Shown one piece after another: positions 25,510 to 34,215 of a stretch of 57,716 bases of DNA. The number at the start of each line of letters is the position of its first letter. Positions within the stretch are counted from its first letter, which is position 1. The DNA lies in contig NZ_CAAAID010000001.1 in assembly GCF_900639915.1 (NCBI RefSeq), positions 292,146-349,861 of the forward strand, given 5' to 3'. This DNA comes from Legionella nagasakiensis (GTDB taxonomy: Bacteria > Pseudomonadota > Gammaproteobacteria > Legionellales > Legionellaceae). The position numbers and the translations under genes are program-made. The notes under the pieces were generated by a model that saw only the letters and a list, made by a program, of their open reading frames with translations, was not told where the DNA came from and made no database searches.

Positions 25510-27315
25510 CTACATTGCTAGTACGGGTACAGGAGAAGCCAACGTTTCTTCAGGATTTATGATTCGTTGATGCTGTCTTCTGATGCGACTAAACGAATGA
25601 TGAATATTATCAACCTGGTAGACTCGAGGAGGAGATGGTGCTGACTCATGAGCTGGTAAAAGGGTCTCTAAATCTTCTTTTATTTCTGAGGAAACCTGAA
25701 GAAAATTTTCTGTTATGTTCATATGTTTCTGATTAATTTGTGCTTCGTAGTCTTTTTTTAAGTCCTGTAATTCTTTTTTAATTGTTAACACTTCATCTAG
25801 TTTGCGTGCGGTATCAGTTTTAAAGATGGACGATATTTTTGCAAACAAATTGGATAACCAGACCCAAAAACCATTATGTTTGGCAACAAATGAATCAATG
25901 TAATTATTTAATGCATTTATCTCATGGAGTTTTTGTTGATTTCGATTCATCATGGCTCTTAATTCCTGGTATTCTTTTACCAAATCTTTAAGGGTGCTGG
26001 TGGAAATACGCAATTGTTTTAAGCCAGGAATACTCACAGTCTCAAGTAATAATGTGACTTCTTCTTTAGCAGGAAGTCGATGAGTTAAATGAGCAGATAC
26101 TGTTTTAATATCGTTATTGATCGCTTGAAGCTGTCTATTTAATTCCAGTTGACGTGCTTGTGCTAACGCCATGAGTTCTTCTTTAAATTGACTGTCAGCA
26201 GTAGATGGAGCATATTGCTGAACGGTTCTTTTTATAAATGCTGGAGCAAAGGCACGAAATGCAATGGTGGGAAGAAAAGTAATTGTACTTACGCCATATT
26301 GAATTCCACTTTTAATTTTCCCTGCTGCATCAGGATGCTCAAGTTGCGCTTGTCTTGCCTCCCACAGCCTTCTTATTTCTGGTACGGAATTCTCTATAAG
26401 ATTGTCGTAGCTTTTTCTGTGAGCTGCGACTAATTCTAATGCATATTGTCTACCAACAATTTTTTCATCATTTTCTTCAAGCGCTCTGAGTAACAGGCTT
26501 GCATGATTTAATTGTTCATTGAATCTGGTTCGATTTTCTCTAAGTGTTATTAAACGGGCGAAATTGGCTTCATCTTCCTCAAGTGCTTGATGTAGTCGCT
26601 CTAGCCTCTCTTCTTCTGGCTGCTCTTCCTGGATGAGTGCAAAGTATGAAGCATTAAAATGCCTTATCAGTGGATTTAATTCCGCCAGGATGTCTTCCTC
26701 TTGTTTCCTGATCAGTTCATCAAGGTTTGTACTGGCAGCAGCCGTTTTGTCGAGGAGTGTTTGCAAAGCAGCCCGCATTTCATCCACGTTAATATCATAA
26801 CTGGTTTTAAGTATATGCTTTAGTGTATCGTCTAACGTAGCATTACGAAGTTCGGTGATTTTTAATGCGGCGTATAATGCGCGACATAAATTTTTTGCCT
26901 GGTTTTTGTTGTTGCTGTCTAGTGCGTAGCGTTCCAGCCAAAGAGAAATATTCGCAATGACTTTATCAATTCGAGTTTTTGGGTTATTGGTTGGGGTAGT
27001 ATAGAGATGGCCTATATCGGCTCCTATTTCTGCAAGCAGTAATTTTTCCTCTTCGCTGATTTCTTTCTGGCGATATCCTTCAATCACCAATTTTGCATAG
27101 AGAACGGCTCCTTGTAAGCGTTTTGGGCCAAAAGAAATAAAGTGTGGCGAGCTAGCGCTCCTGAGCTCTTCTTGAATCTCAATCAGTTTTTTTCCATTAA
27201 CATAATCGTTAATTAAAAGAGTGGTTGCTAGATGGTCTTCTTCCTCAGCAGCACTTGCGCTTCGCCAGGCTACAAATTGTGCGCGCAAATGTTCGTTTTT
27301 TAGAATATCTACCAT
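25510..27315 (-). CDS. Long coiled-coil protein, candidate Dot/Icm effector
   Basis: About 601 residues, mostly alpha-helical with high Glu/Lys/Leu/Ala content and several heptad stretches, for example near 240-300 (EEQPEEERLERLHQALEEDE) and around 460-560. A short hydrophobic patch (TFLPTIAFRAFAPAF, about residue 350) and an amphipathic segment (GFWVWLSNLFAKISSIF, about 495) might touch membranes, but no classic signal peptide is present. No enzymatic motif is visible. The ATG at 27315 has GAGG upstream. Large coiled-coil proteins of this type are common among Legionella type IV effectors; the assignment is by style only. Confidence 0.5.
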   Translation of the reverse strand: MVDILKNEHLRAQFVAWRSASAAEEEDHLATTLLINDYVNGKKLIEIQEELRSASSPHFISFGPKRLQGAVLYAKLVIEGYRQKEISEEEKLLLAEIGADIGHLYTTPTNNPKTRIDKVIANISLWLERYALDSNNKNQAKNLCRALYAALKITELRNATLDDTLKHILKTSYDINVDEMRAALQTLLDKTAAASTNLDELIRKQEEDILAELNPLIRHFNASYFALIQEEQPEEERLERLHQALEEDEANFARLITLRENRTRFNEQLNHASLLLRALEENDEKIVGRQYALELVAAHRKSYDNLIENSVPEIRRLWEARQAQLEHPDAAGKIKSGIQYGVSTITFLPTIAFRAFAPAFIKRTVQQYAPSTADSQFKEELMALAQARQLELNRQLQAINNDIKTVSAHLTHRLPAKEEVTLLLETVSIPGLKQLRISTSTLKDLVKEYQELRAMMNRNQQKLHEINALNNYIDSFVAKHNGFWVWLSNLFAKISSIFKTDTARKLDEVLTIKKELQDLKKDYEAQINQKHMNITENFLQVSSEIKEDLETLLPAHESAPSPPRVYQVDNIHHSFSRIRRQHQRIINPEETLASPVPVLAM

Positions 27316-27388
27316 AACCAAACCTCTATGCTCTTAAAGTAGAAGAGAGTTTTTTGAACTATATTGTACCACAATGATTAAGATTATA

Positions 27389-28456
27389 CTAACATATGAA
27401 TCCAAGCAGTGCTTTTTTTTGTGGGCTCAGTTGGCTGCTATCGTAATAGCAAAAGTCATGACGGTTTTGATGAGATTGACGTTGGAGTAAAAACGCCTGT
27501 TTTTTATCCGGTGCGGATTTTAAAAGGTCAGTGTCTGTAAATGGATTGTATAAAGAGAGAACACAGTCTTGCCAGTTGGTTTTATCCGATAATAGTGGCC
27601 TGGATTGTGCAGGAACGGATAGTGAAGGAAGTGGTAAACCATAGTAATGATAAAGTTGTTCACCAATTTTTTGGACAGCTGCTCGTTTTGCTTCAATACT
27701 ATGTCCTGCAATATGAGGTGTGCAGAGCGTGGCAAAATCAATGAGATGTGGATTAATATCAGGTTCTTTAAGATAGACATCTGTACAGTAAGCGATTGAT
27801 TTTTCATGGGTTAATAATGCATCTTCATTGACGATGCTGCCACGTGCGGCATTAATAATGGCGATGCCTGGCGGTACTTGTGAGAAAAAGTGTTTATCCA
27901 GAAGGTTTTTAGTGGGGAAGGGAAGCGATTCATGCAGATTAGCATGAATGCAAAGCAGATCACAGGATAATAAATCAGTCTTTGTTCCATAGTGATATTG
28001 ATGCTCCATCATCGCTTTGGGTGGGTCGTAGGGCAATACTTCAAATCCTGCTGCGGCCAAACGTTTTATGACACGTTGTCCTACTTCCCCAGCACCGATG
28101 ACACCCGCTTTACAACCTTTCAGCAGCTTGGCTTGCTGCAAAAAAGCAACGGAGGCGACCACATAATCGGCAACGGCATTGGCATTGCATCCTTTGGCAT
28201 CGAATAAACGAATGCCACGTTTTGTTAAATAATTAATGTCAATATGATCCGTGCCACTGGTTGCCGTGGCAATACATTGAATGGTGCTATCTTTTAAAAG
28301 GGTTTCAGTCACTTGAATGGTAGAACGACACAGCAAAATATCATGGTGATGGATTAAATCGGCCAGTTCTTGTGGAGTTTCATAAGTAGTCAGGGTGAAT
28401 GGCTCTACAAACCATTTCTGGAGATCAGGTAATGCGAAATCGGCGAGGATTCTCAT
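27389..28456 (-). CDS. pdxB: Erythronate-4-phosphate dehydrogenase PdxB
   Basis: NAD-dependent 2-hydroxyacid dehydrogenase acting in pyridoxal phosphate synthesis. The 355-residue protein starts MRILADFALP, has the NAD fold VIGAGEVGQRVIKRL, IATATSGTDHID, GCNANAVADYVVA and the C-terminal HIAGHSIEAKRAA typical of PdxB, with a PdxB-type dimerisation tail. The catalytic Arg, Glu and His of the family fall in NAARGSIVNE, LKEPDI and TPHIAGHS. It overlaps the upstream protease gene by 4 bp, so the two are probably co-transcribed. Confidence 0.93.
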   Translation of the reverse strand: MRILADFALPDLQKWFVEPFTLTTYETPQELADLIHHHDILLCRSTIQVTETLLKDSTIQCIATATSGTDHIDINYLTKRGIRLFDAKGCNANAVADYVVASVAFLQQAKLLKGCKAGVIGAGEVGQRVIKRLAAAGFEVLPYDPPKAMMEHQYHYGTKTDLLSCDLLCIHANLHESLPFPTKNLLDKHFFSQVPPGIAIINAARGSIVNEDALLTHEKSIAYCTDVYLKEPDINPHLIDFATLCTPHIAGHSIEAKRAAVQKIGEQLYHYYGLPLPSLSVPAQSRPLLSDKTNWQDCVLSLYNPFTDTDLLKSAPDKKQAFLLQRQSHQNRHDFCYYDSSQLSPQKKALLGFIC

Positions 28457-29112
28457 AGATTGAAGAGGGATTTAATGAAATAAAGTGACCAAATAAGAAG
28501 CGGGCTAAGTAACCACCCCAATAGGCCTGTAATCAGTAAAAGAAGCATAATTAAAAAACCAAAGCGCTCCAATCTTAAATAGATGGCTGATTGTGAAGGG
28601 CTTAGGAGACTCGCTACAATTCGACTGCCATCGAGCGGTGGAATAGGGAGTAAATTTATATAGGCCAGGATCAGGTTGATTATTATCCCAGCTTGGGAGG
28701 CAAGTAGCAGAAAAAGGGCAATTGTGGAGGATTGCGGATTAAGCATCAATGCAATTTTGAAGCAAGTAGCCCAGATAACAACCATAATAAAATTGGTTAC
28801 TGGCCCAGCGAGCGCTACAAAAAGCATATCACGCCGTGGATGGCGTAATTGATCCCAATTGATTGGTACTGGTTTCGCCCAACCAAACACAAAATTAAAT
28901 TTTGTTAAAATGCCAATTAACAGTGGAACCAATACGGTTCCCACCAAGTCAATATGCCGCAGAGGATTAATGCTTAACCGACCAAGCATTTTAGCGGTGC
29001 TATCGCCAAACCGATTTGCCATCCAGGCATGTGCTGCTTCATGTAAGGTGATGGCAAACAAGACAGGAATTGCCCAGATTGCAATTTTTTGAATTAAGGT
29101 TAATGTTGGCAT
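28453..29112 (-). CDS. Site-2-type zinc metalloprotease (M50 family), membrane
   Basis: Integral membrane metallopeptidase. The 219 residues from the ATG at 29112 (AGAAA upstream) carry the HEAAH motif (His24-Glu25-His28) in a first membrane segment and the third ligand motif INLLPIPPLDGSRIV in a later one, the hallmark of the small S2P-like group without a PDZ domain. There are about five or six hydrophobic segments. An upstream in-frame start would add 30 non-hydrophobic residues and is less likely. The substrate is unknown. It is coupled to pdxB by a 4-bp overlap. Confidence 0.88.
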   Translation of the reverse strand: MPTLTLIQKIAIWAIPVLFAITLHEAAHAWMANRFGDSTAKMLGRLSINPLRHIDLVGTVLVPLLIGILTKFNFVFGWAKPVPINWDQLRHPRRDMLFVALAGPVTNFIMVVIWATCFKIALMLNPQSSTIALFLLLASQAGIIINLILAYINLLPIPPLDGSRIVASLLSPSQSAIYLRLERFGFLIMLLLLITGLLGWLLSPLLIWSLYFIKSLFNL

Positions 29113-29231
29113 GGATTTCTCATGATGATTTCTGAAAAAACGGAGGTCAAAGCAAAAAGAAATGTTGATGAGGAGTTTAGACGAACTAAATGACTGAATC
29201 AAAATTTCTTTTTAACACAGAAAATGGCGTT

Positions 29232-29260
29232 TTGCGTAAGTCCTGACTCAATTTTAGGAT
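29232..29260 (+). promoter_or_regulatory. Possible promoter of the lipid-modification group
   Basis: TTGCGT (29232-29237) and TAGGAT (29255-29260) are separated by 17 bp in the 222-bp divergent gap upstream of the GT83-like gene. It is a weak match and the rest of the gap shows nothing else certain. Confidence 0.35.
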
Positions 29261-29334
29261 ATGAAACCATTTAATACTAGAATTTCATGCTCAGTTTTAA
29301 TAGGATGCCGTTTTAATTCTGATGAGATTGCACG

Positions 29335-30972
29335 TTGTCAAGAATCAATCCCTATTTATTACTTGGTTTATTTTCTTTACTACTGTTTTTACCTGGCATC
29401 TCAAATTTGCCAGTCGTTGAGCGTGATGAGGCGCATTTTGCCCAGGCAACGCGACAAATGGTACAAACTGGTGAGTATTTCCAAATTCGTTTTCAGGATA
29501 AAACAAGATTTCAGAAACCACCAGGAATTAATTGGTTGCAAGCTGCTTTTGTCCAGCTGTTCAGTGATGGAGAGCAAGCAAAAATCTGGCCTTATCGTCT
29601 TCCCTCGGTTATTGGTGCTTTGCTATCCGTGTGGTTAACCTTTTTCTTTTCACGTCGTTTTGTGCATGAACGAACGGCTCTATTAGCATCCGCATTTCTT
29701 GCTTCATCGCTCTTGCTTGTGGTTGAAACCCATATGGCAGTGATTGATGCTTCCTTATTATCATCGGTTGTCCTCATGCAGGGTGCTTTATGGATCATTT
29801 ATTCAAATGGAATAAACCGTAAATCTGTCCATTGGGGATGGGCTTGCATCTTTTGGCTGGCTATGGCTTATGGTTTTGTTTTGAAAGGGGTGACTCCACT
29901 GGTCGGTGTATTATCTGTAGCGGCACTTTGTTTGTTTGAACGTCGCCTCGATTGGCTACGGGGATTACGTATTTTCTTTGGTTTGTGCTTATTCCTCGTG
30001 CTAAGTCTCGCTTGGCTTTTGCTTGTGAATGCTGCTGAGCAAAGTAATTATCTTTTGCAAATGGTGCATAAAGATTTATTGCCAAAGTTGCAAGGAGGGC
30101 ATGAGTCTCATGGCAAGCCGCCTTTATTTCATTTGGTTGTTTTGCCGTTTACTTTTTGGCCTGCTTCTTTATTTTTATGGCAAGGCGCTGTTTATGCTTA
30201 TAAAGAACGCCATCAGAAAACGGTACGTTTTTTAATCGCTTGGATTTTGCCCACCTGGATTTTTTTCGAAATGATGCCGACCAAACTGCCTCAGTATGTT
30301 TTACCGACGTTTCCTGCCATTGCGTTACTGTTTGCACTTGTGGTGGAGCAAGTCAAAGAAAAACCTGGAAAATGGTTGCATAGCCTGCAATTTTTATGGG
30401 GGGTATTAACCGTTGGTTTGGCCGCGGGTTTATTAATTATGCCCTATCTTTTGTTGCAACCATTGACACTCATAAATGTGTTATTATTTTTAGTGATCTG
30501 TGGGATAGGGATTGCTTGTGTGTTTTTTGCCTGGAAGGGCGCCTATTTTAAAGCCAGTGTTTTTGTATTACTCACAGCATTAATGACATTTCCATTTACA
30601 TTTTCGGTTTTTTTACCACAATTGAATCCTTTATGGCTGTCTTATAATGTGGCGCAGGTGGTCAATAAAGTCGATATTTCAGATGAAAGTCCTTTATTAG
30701 TCGTTGGTTTTTCCGAACCGGGACTTGTGTTTTATTTAAATACAAAAAAGGTGCTATTCACCGACGCTGAAACGGCCATGGGTAAGATGAAATGTCATGG
30801 AAATCATTTACTATTAATTAATGAGCGTGATCTTGCATCGATTGCAGAAAAGATGCCGCTCACTATTTTGCAGCACATCGATGGATACAATTACAGCAAA
30901 GGGAAGTGGGTCAAACTCTTATTGGTCAAAAAGAAATGTAAACAGACCCTAGGGCGTGTCATCAATTTATAA
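29335..30972 (+). CDS. ArnT-like membrane glycosyltransferase (GT83)
   Basis: Polytopic transferase of the ArnT/PMT family that moves a sugar from an undecaprenyl-phosphate carrier onto a lipid, typically lipid A. The 545-residue protein has the N-terminal first-loop VERDEAHFAQATRQMV motif with the catalytic acidic residues (ERDEAHF), FQKPPGINWLQA, KLPQYVLPTFPAIALL and about 12 membrane segments. The only usable start in frame is the TTG at 29335, since two stop codons lie directly upstream. Its neighbours, a PAP2 phosphatase, a GT2 carrier transferase and a LAB_N protein, support a lipid A modification role. Confidence 0.85.
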   Translation: MSRINPYLLLGLFSLLLFLPGISNLPVVERDEAHFAQATRQMVQTGEYFQIRFQDKTRFQKPPGINWLQAAFVQLFSDGEQAKIWPYRLPSVIGALLSVWLTFFFSRRFVHERTALLASAFLASSLLLVVETHMAVIDASLLSSVVLMQGALWIIYSNGINRKSVHWGWACIFWLAMAYGFVLKGVTPLVGVLSVAALCLFERRLDWLRGLRIFFGLCLFLVLSLAWLLLVNAAEQSNYLLQMVHKDLLPKLQGGHESHGKPPLFHLVVLPFTFWPASLFLWQGAVYAYKERHQKTVRFLIAWILPTWIFFEMMPTKLPQYVLPTFPAIALLFALVVEQVKEKPGKWLHSLQFLWGVLTVGLAAGLLIMPYLLLQPLTLINVLLFLVICGIGIACVFFAWKGAYFKASVFVLLTALMTFPFTFSVFLPQLNPLWLSYNVAQVVNKVDISDESPLLVVGFSEPGLVFYLNTKKVLFTDAETAMGKMKCHGNHLLLINERDLASIAEKMPLTILQHIDGYNYSKGKWVKLLLVKKKCKQTLGRVINL

Positions 30973-30989
30973 CGAGGAGAAATCATTTT

Positions 30990-31646
30990 ATGAAGCCGTT
31001 TGATCGTTTGTTTTCAACCTTGACAAAACCATGGATTGCTGCCGCTTATTGGGGATTTATTATTTTGTCATTTTTGTATTTTGACCAGCCAATTGCCTTC
31101 TTTTTCTATGATCTTGATCTGGATGCTCACGTCCCATTCTTGAAATGGATTACCAACCTAGGATTAGGCGGGATTTATTTTGTGTCTCTCTTTCTGCTGG
31201 CGTTTGTGTTTCGATACGTTTATCGTAAACCGCAGTGGGAGGCGCAAGCTTGGTTCTTATGGTTGTGTGTGGTGATTCCTAGTTTGGTTTGTCTTGTATT
31301 AAAGATAACACTTGGCCGTGCCCGTCCTCACCTGCTTTTTTATGATGGGTTATATGGTTTTTATGGATTAAAGACCCATGCTTCTTATTGGTCATTGCCT
31401 TCGGGCCACACCACAACCATGATGGGGTTCGTATTTGGTTTGAGTATTTTATTTCCTCGTTATGGATATGCGTTTATAATCGGCGGGTTGACCGTAGCTC
31501 TATCAAGGATTTTATTGACAAATCATTATTTGAGCGATGTTCTGGCTGCCAGCTATTTGGCGCTTGTGGAAATAGGATTGCTGCTTTGTTGGTTGCGGCA
31601 TAAAAGCACATTAAGTCATTTACCAAGTTTTGTAAGGAATCGTTAA
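30990..31646 (+). CDS. PAP2-family membrane lipid phosphatase
   Basis: Membrane phosphatase with the three PAP2 motifs: KITLGRARP, SLPSGHTTTMMG and SRILLTNHYLSD. The 218-residue protein has about six membrane segments and the active site on the periplasmic side by family topology. Likely substrates are lipid A phosphates or undecaprenyl pyrophosphate; this cannot be told from sequence. It lies 17 bp after the GT83-like gene with a clear GAGGAG ribosome site between them, so it is probably co-transcribed. Confidence 0.88.
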   Translation: MKPFDRLFSTLTKPWIAAAYWGFIILSFLYFDQPIAFFFYDLDLDAHVPFLKWITNLGLGGIYFVSLFLLAFVFRYVYRKPQWEAQAWFLWLCVVIPSLVCLVLKITLGRARPHLLFYDGLYGFYGLKTHASYWSLPSGHTTTMMGFVFGLSILFPRYGYAFIIGGLTVALSRILLTNHYLSDVLAASYLALVEIGLLLCWLRHKSTLSHLPSFVRNR

Positions 31647-31793
31647 GAGCTTGTTAACAAATTCTACTAAGAATGAACACTAACCGTCATTTTCTGTGTT
31701 CCGCTGCTCATGTACTTCCATGTACACTGCGCTGCGGTGCTCATAAATAACGCTATTGTTCTATTTTTAGCGAAATTGTTAACAAGCTTTAAG
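31643..31793. mobile_element. MITE-like element with terminal inverted repeats and 5-bp duplication
   Basis: A 141-bp unit (31648-31788) has 17-bp terminal inverted repeats that match at 16 of 17 positions (AGCTTGTTAACAAATTC at one end; its near-complement at 31772-31788). It is flanked on both sides by TTAAG (31643-31647 and 31789-31793), as a target-site duplication would be. It encodes nothing. The interior holds another inverted repeat, TGTAC/GTACA, near 31710. It separates the PAP2 gene from the GT2 gene. Confidence 0.7.
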
Positions 31794-31903
31794 ACTCTAT
31801 AATTCTTGCGTCCTAATTGATGAGGGTTATCGCCTAAAATCTCGCATTTTCATTGACAATGGGTATATAATGTATAAATTTTTAGCGATGTTGGGTGTTA
31901 AGG

Positions 31904-32635
31904 ATGTCTGCCGATTTTCCCATTGATTTATCAATCATTATCCCAGTTTATAACGAAAAAGATAATGTAGAAACCTTATATCACGAGACAGTTCGTGTGT
32001 TGTCTGCAACCACTTATCGATTTGAGGTTATCTTTGTTGATGATGGAAGCACTGATGGCACAAAAGAACGCTTGCATGCATTGGCACAAAATCAGGAACA
32101 TTTGCGCTTGCTTTGTCATAAGAATAATTATGGACAAAGCGCCGCTTTATTAACGGGGGCTCGTGCCGCTCGTTATCGATTATTGGTGACCATGGATGGT
32201 GATGGTCAAAATGATCCTGCAGATATTCCGCGCCTTATCGAACAGCTGCCGGATGCTCGCAGCGTTGTTTTAGGAAACCGTCAGAAGCGTGATGACAATC
32301 ACTTACGTAAGTTCTCTTCACGTATTGGGAATGGTATCCGGCGCTGGTTGCTGAATGATGAATGTCCTGACACTGGCTGCAGCTTAAAGCTTTTTCCACG
32401 TGAGACCTTTTTAAATTTGCCGCATTTTAATCATATGCATCGTTTTTTGCCGGCTTTATTTAAACGTGCTGGCTTTAGATTGGTAAACGTCAAAGTCAAT
32501 CATCGTCCACGCTGCCATGGGGTATCAAAATATGGGGTGATGAATCGTCTCTTTGTCGGGATACATGATTTAATCGGGATGCGATGGTTATTGAAACGGC
32601 CATGTGCTCCGGAGGTATGTGATCATGAATGTTGA
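31904..32635 (+). CDS. GT2 family glycosyltransferase (ArnC/DPM-like)
   Basis: Cytoplasmic nucleotide-sugar to polyprenyl-phosphate transferase of about 243 residues. It has the GT-A start LSIIIPVYNEKDNVETLY, the acidic motifs FVDDGSTDGT and MDGDGQNDPADIP, and CPDTGCSLKLFPRE, a dolichol-phosphate-mannose-synthase-style motif. There is no C-terminal membrane pair as in ArnC, so it is the soluble form. It would load the carrier used by the upstream GT83-like enzyme. The start codon is the ATG at 31904, after AAGG. Its 3' end overlaps the LAB_N gene by 11 bp. Confidence 0.88.
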   Translation: MSADFPIDLSIIIPVYNEKDNVETLYHETVRVLSATTYRFEVIFVDDGSTDGTKERLHALAQNQEHLRLLCHKNNYGQSAALLTGARAARYRLLVTMDGDGQNDPADIPRLIEQLPDARSVVLGNRQKRDDNHLRKFSSRIGNGIRRWLLNDECPDTGCSLKLFPRETFLNLPHFNHMHRFLPALFKRAGFRLVNVKVNHRPRCHGVSKYGVMNRLFVGIHDLIGMRWLLKRPCAPEVCDHEC

Positions 32636-32915
32636 ATATATTTGGTTAGGCATCGGCCTATTAGGGCAAGCCATTTTTTCTGCCCGTTTCATTGTACAAT
32701 GGTTGGTCAGTGAAAAGGAAAAGCGTAGTGTGATTCCTGTTGCTTTTTGGTATTTAAGTCTTCTGGGGGGTATTACGTTATTAACCTACTCCATTTATAA
32801 ACGTGATCCAGTCTTTATTCTGGGTCAGTCAACCGGTGTTTTTATTTATTCCCGCAATTTACTGCTTATCCAGCGAGAGCGGCTAGCAAGAGGTGAGAAA
32901 CTGCGCGAAGCATGA
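32625..32915 (+). CDS. LAB_N (lipid A biosynthesis N-terminal-like) membrane protein
   Basis: Small membrane protein of 96 residues matching the N-terminal domain family of lipid A biosynthesis proteins: MNVEYIWLGIGLLGQAIFSARFIVQWLVSE, then PVAFWYLSLLGGITLLTYSIYKRD and FILGQSTGVFIYSRNL. It has three membrane segments. It overlaps the GT2 gene and a GGAGG site precedes its ATG (32625). In other genomes such proteins sit next to GT2/ArnT-like transferases and are thought to help carrier-linked sugar transfer or flipping; that role is inferred. Confidence 0.85.
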   Translation: MNVEYIWLGIGLLGQAIFSARFIVQWLVSEKEKRSVIPVAFWYLSLLGGITLLTYSIYKRDPVFILGQSTGVFIYSRNLLLIQRERLARGEKLREA

Positions 32916-34156
32916 TCTTTAAGAGCATAGAGTCTATTTTATATCAAATGGGAACAAGGATGCGCACTGCCATTAAAATATTGTTGAGCTTATTTTTTCT
33001 TCATCTATCGCTGATTCACGCTAATCCCCAATTGAGTCATTGGGTTACGGGAAGTGGAGACAAAATTCAGATACATGTGGATTTATTCTTATCCTCAACG
33101 TGTCCACACTGTCATAAAGCGGATCAATTTTTCAGCAAAATGAAAAAAGAAAAGCCTTGGCTTATTATCCACCGTTATATGATTAACCAAGATAAAGGGG
33201 CGTTAAAATTATTTCATGAGTGTTTGCAGCAGCAAAACTCAAACGATTTTTCGGTGCCTGCCATTTTTTTCTGTAATTCGCGCTGGGCAGGGTTTGCTGA
33301 TGCAGAAACATCGGGTAAAACATTAATGCATGCCCTGAATTATTGCCGGAAACAAATTCGTGAGGATGGTCAGTTGAGCTCACGCACGGTGAATGTATTG
33401 CGGGAGTGGGGCGCTGCTAATCAATTCAATCTGAATGAAAATATTACTCAGTCAGCGATGCAATTTATTCCTATGGCAGCCATCATAGATGCCATTAGCC
33501 CTTGTACTTTTTTTAGTTTGGCTGCTTTCCTTGCCTTTCTGTGGTTGTATCCAAACTATAAGTCACAACTCATCACAGGTATTATCTTTCTTGCCTCGTT
33601 AGTGATGCTTCACTGGATAAGACAAGTTAATGCAGCTTATTATTATCAAACCATACCATGGCTGCGATGGCCTGCATTATTCGTGGGTCTATTATTATTG
33701 CTTTATATTTTATATTTTCATCGCAAGATAAATCATAATAAAGGGGTGAAACCCACAAGATTGCATTATGCATCGGCCTTTCTGACCGCCATCGTGGTTC
33801 AAATTTACCAACAAACATGTGCTTTAAACGTAGCCTTGATCTTTGAACAATGGTTGACCAAACAAAAGCTGACAATGACGCAGCATATTTTTTATTCTCT
33901 CATTTATCATCTATTCTACGCATTGCCTTTAGCGCTCTTTCTCGTTGTCTACCTTTATTTAAGTCGATCTGGGCGTCTTGTGCGCTATGATCAATATTTA
34001 AGAGTAGCTGCTTGCCTTATTTTGCTGATGATTGGTGGAGTATTGGTTATTTATCCAAAATTATTAGCGAGCATGTCTTTATCCACAATGGTTCTTATTA
34101 TTTCTGTATTATGTGGATGGATAGTGGTGCGTCTGAAGCAACGATATGAGCGATGA
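32912..34156 (+). CDS. Thioredoxin-like domain fused to a DsbD/CcdA-like membrane domain
   Basis: A 414-residue periplasmic-facing redox protein. An N-terminal hydrophobic signal region (about 17-37, ending IHA-NP) is followed by a thioredoxin-like domain with the active site C64-P-H-C67 (SSTCPHCHKAD) and a cis-Pro region SVPAIFF (Pro116). The second half has several membrane segments with single cysteines at about Cys198 (DAISPCTFF) and Cys303 (QQTCALNV), the arrangement used by DsbD and CcdA to carry electrons across the membrane. It probably moves reducing power to a periplasmic partner. Its ATG overlaps the LAB_N stop; ATG at 32948 or 32960 are alternatives. Confidence 0.75.
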   Translation: MIFKSIESILYQMGTRMRTAIKILLSLFFLHLSLIHANPQLSHWVTGSGDKIQIHVDLFLSSTCPHCHKADQFFSKMKKEKPWLIIHRYMINQDKGALKLFHECLQQQNSNDFSVPAIFFCNSRWAGFADAETSGKTLMHALNYCRKQIREDGQLSSRTVNVLREWGAANQFNLNENITQSAMQFIPMAAIIDAISPCTFFSLAAFLAFLWLYPNYKSQLITGIIFLASLVMLHWIRQVNAAYYYQTIPWLRWPALFVGLLLLLYILYFHRKINHNKGVKPTRLHYASAFLTAIVVQIYQQTCALNVALIFEQWLTKQKLTMTQHIFYSLIYHLFYALPLALFLVVYLYLSRSGRLVRYDQYLRVAACLILLMIGGVLVIYPKLLASMSLSTMVLIISVLCGWIVVRLKQRYER

Positions 34157-34215
34157 ATTCTTGATTCTCATGGATTGATTTGGGAACATAGGCCATTAAA
34201 TCAACAGGTGTCATA

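Noticed and set aside
31840-31885. Promoter before the GT2 gene (TTGACA near 31852 and TATAAT near 31867)
   Set aside because: Both boxes look good, but the spacing is far from 17 bp in every pairing, so I did not list it.
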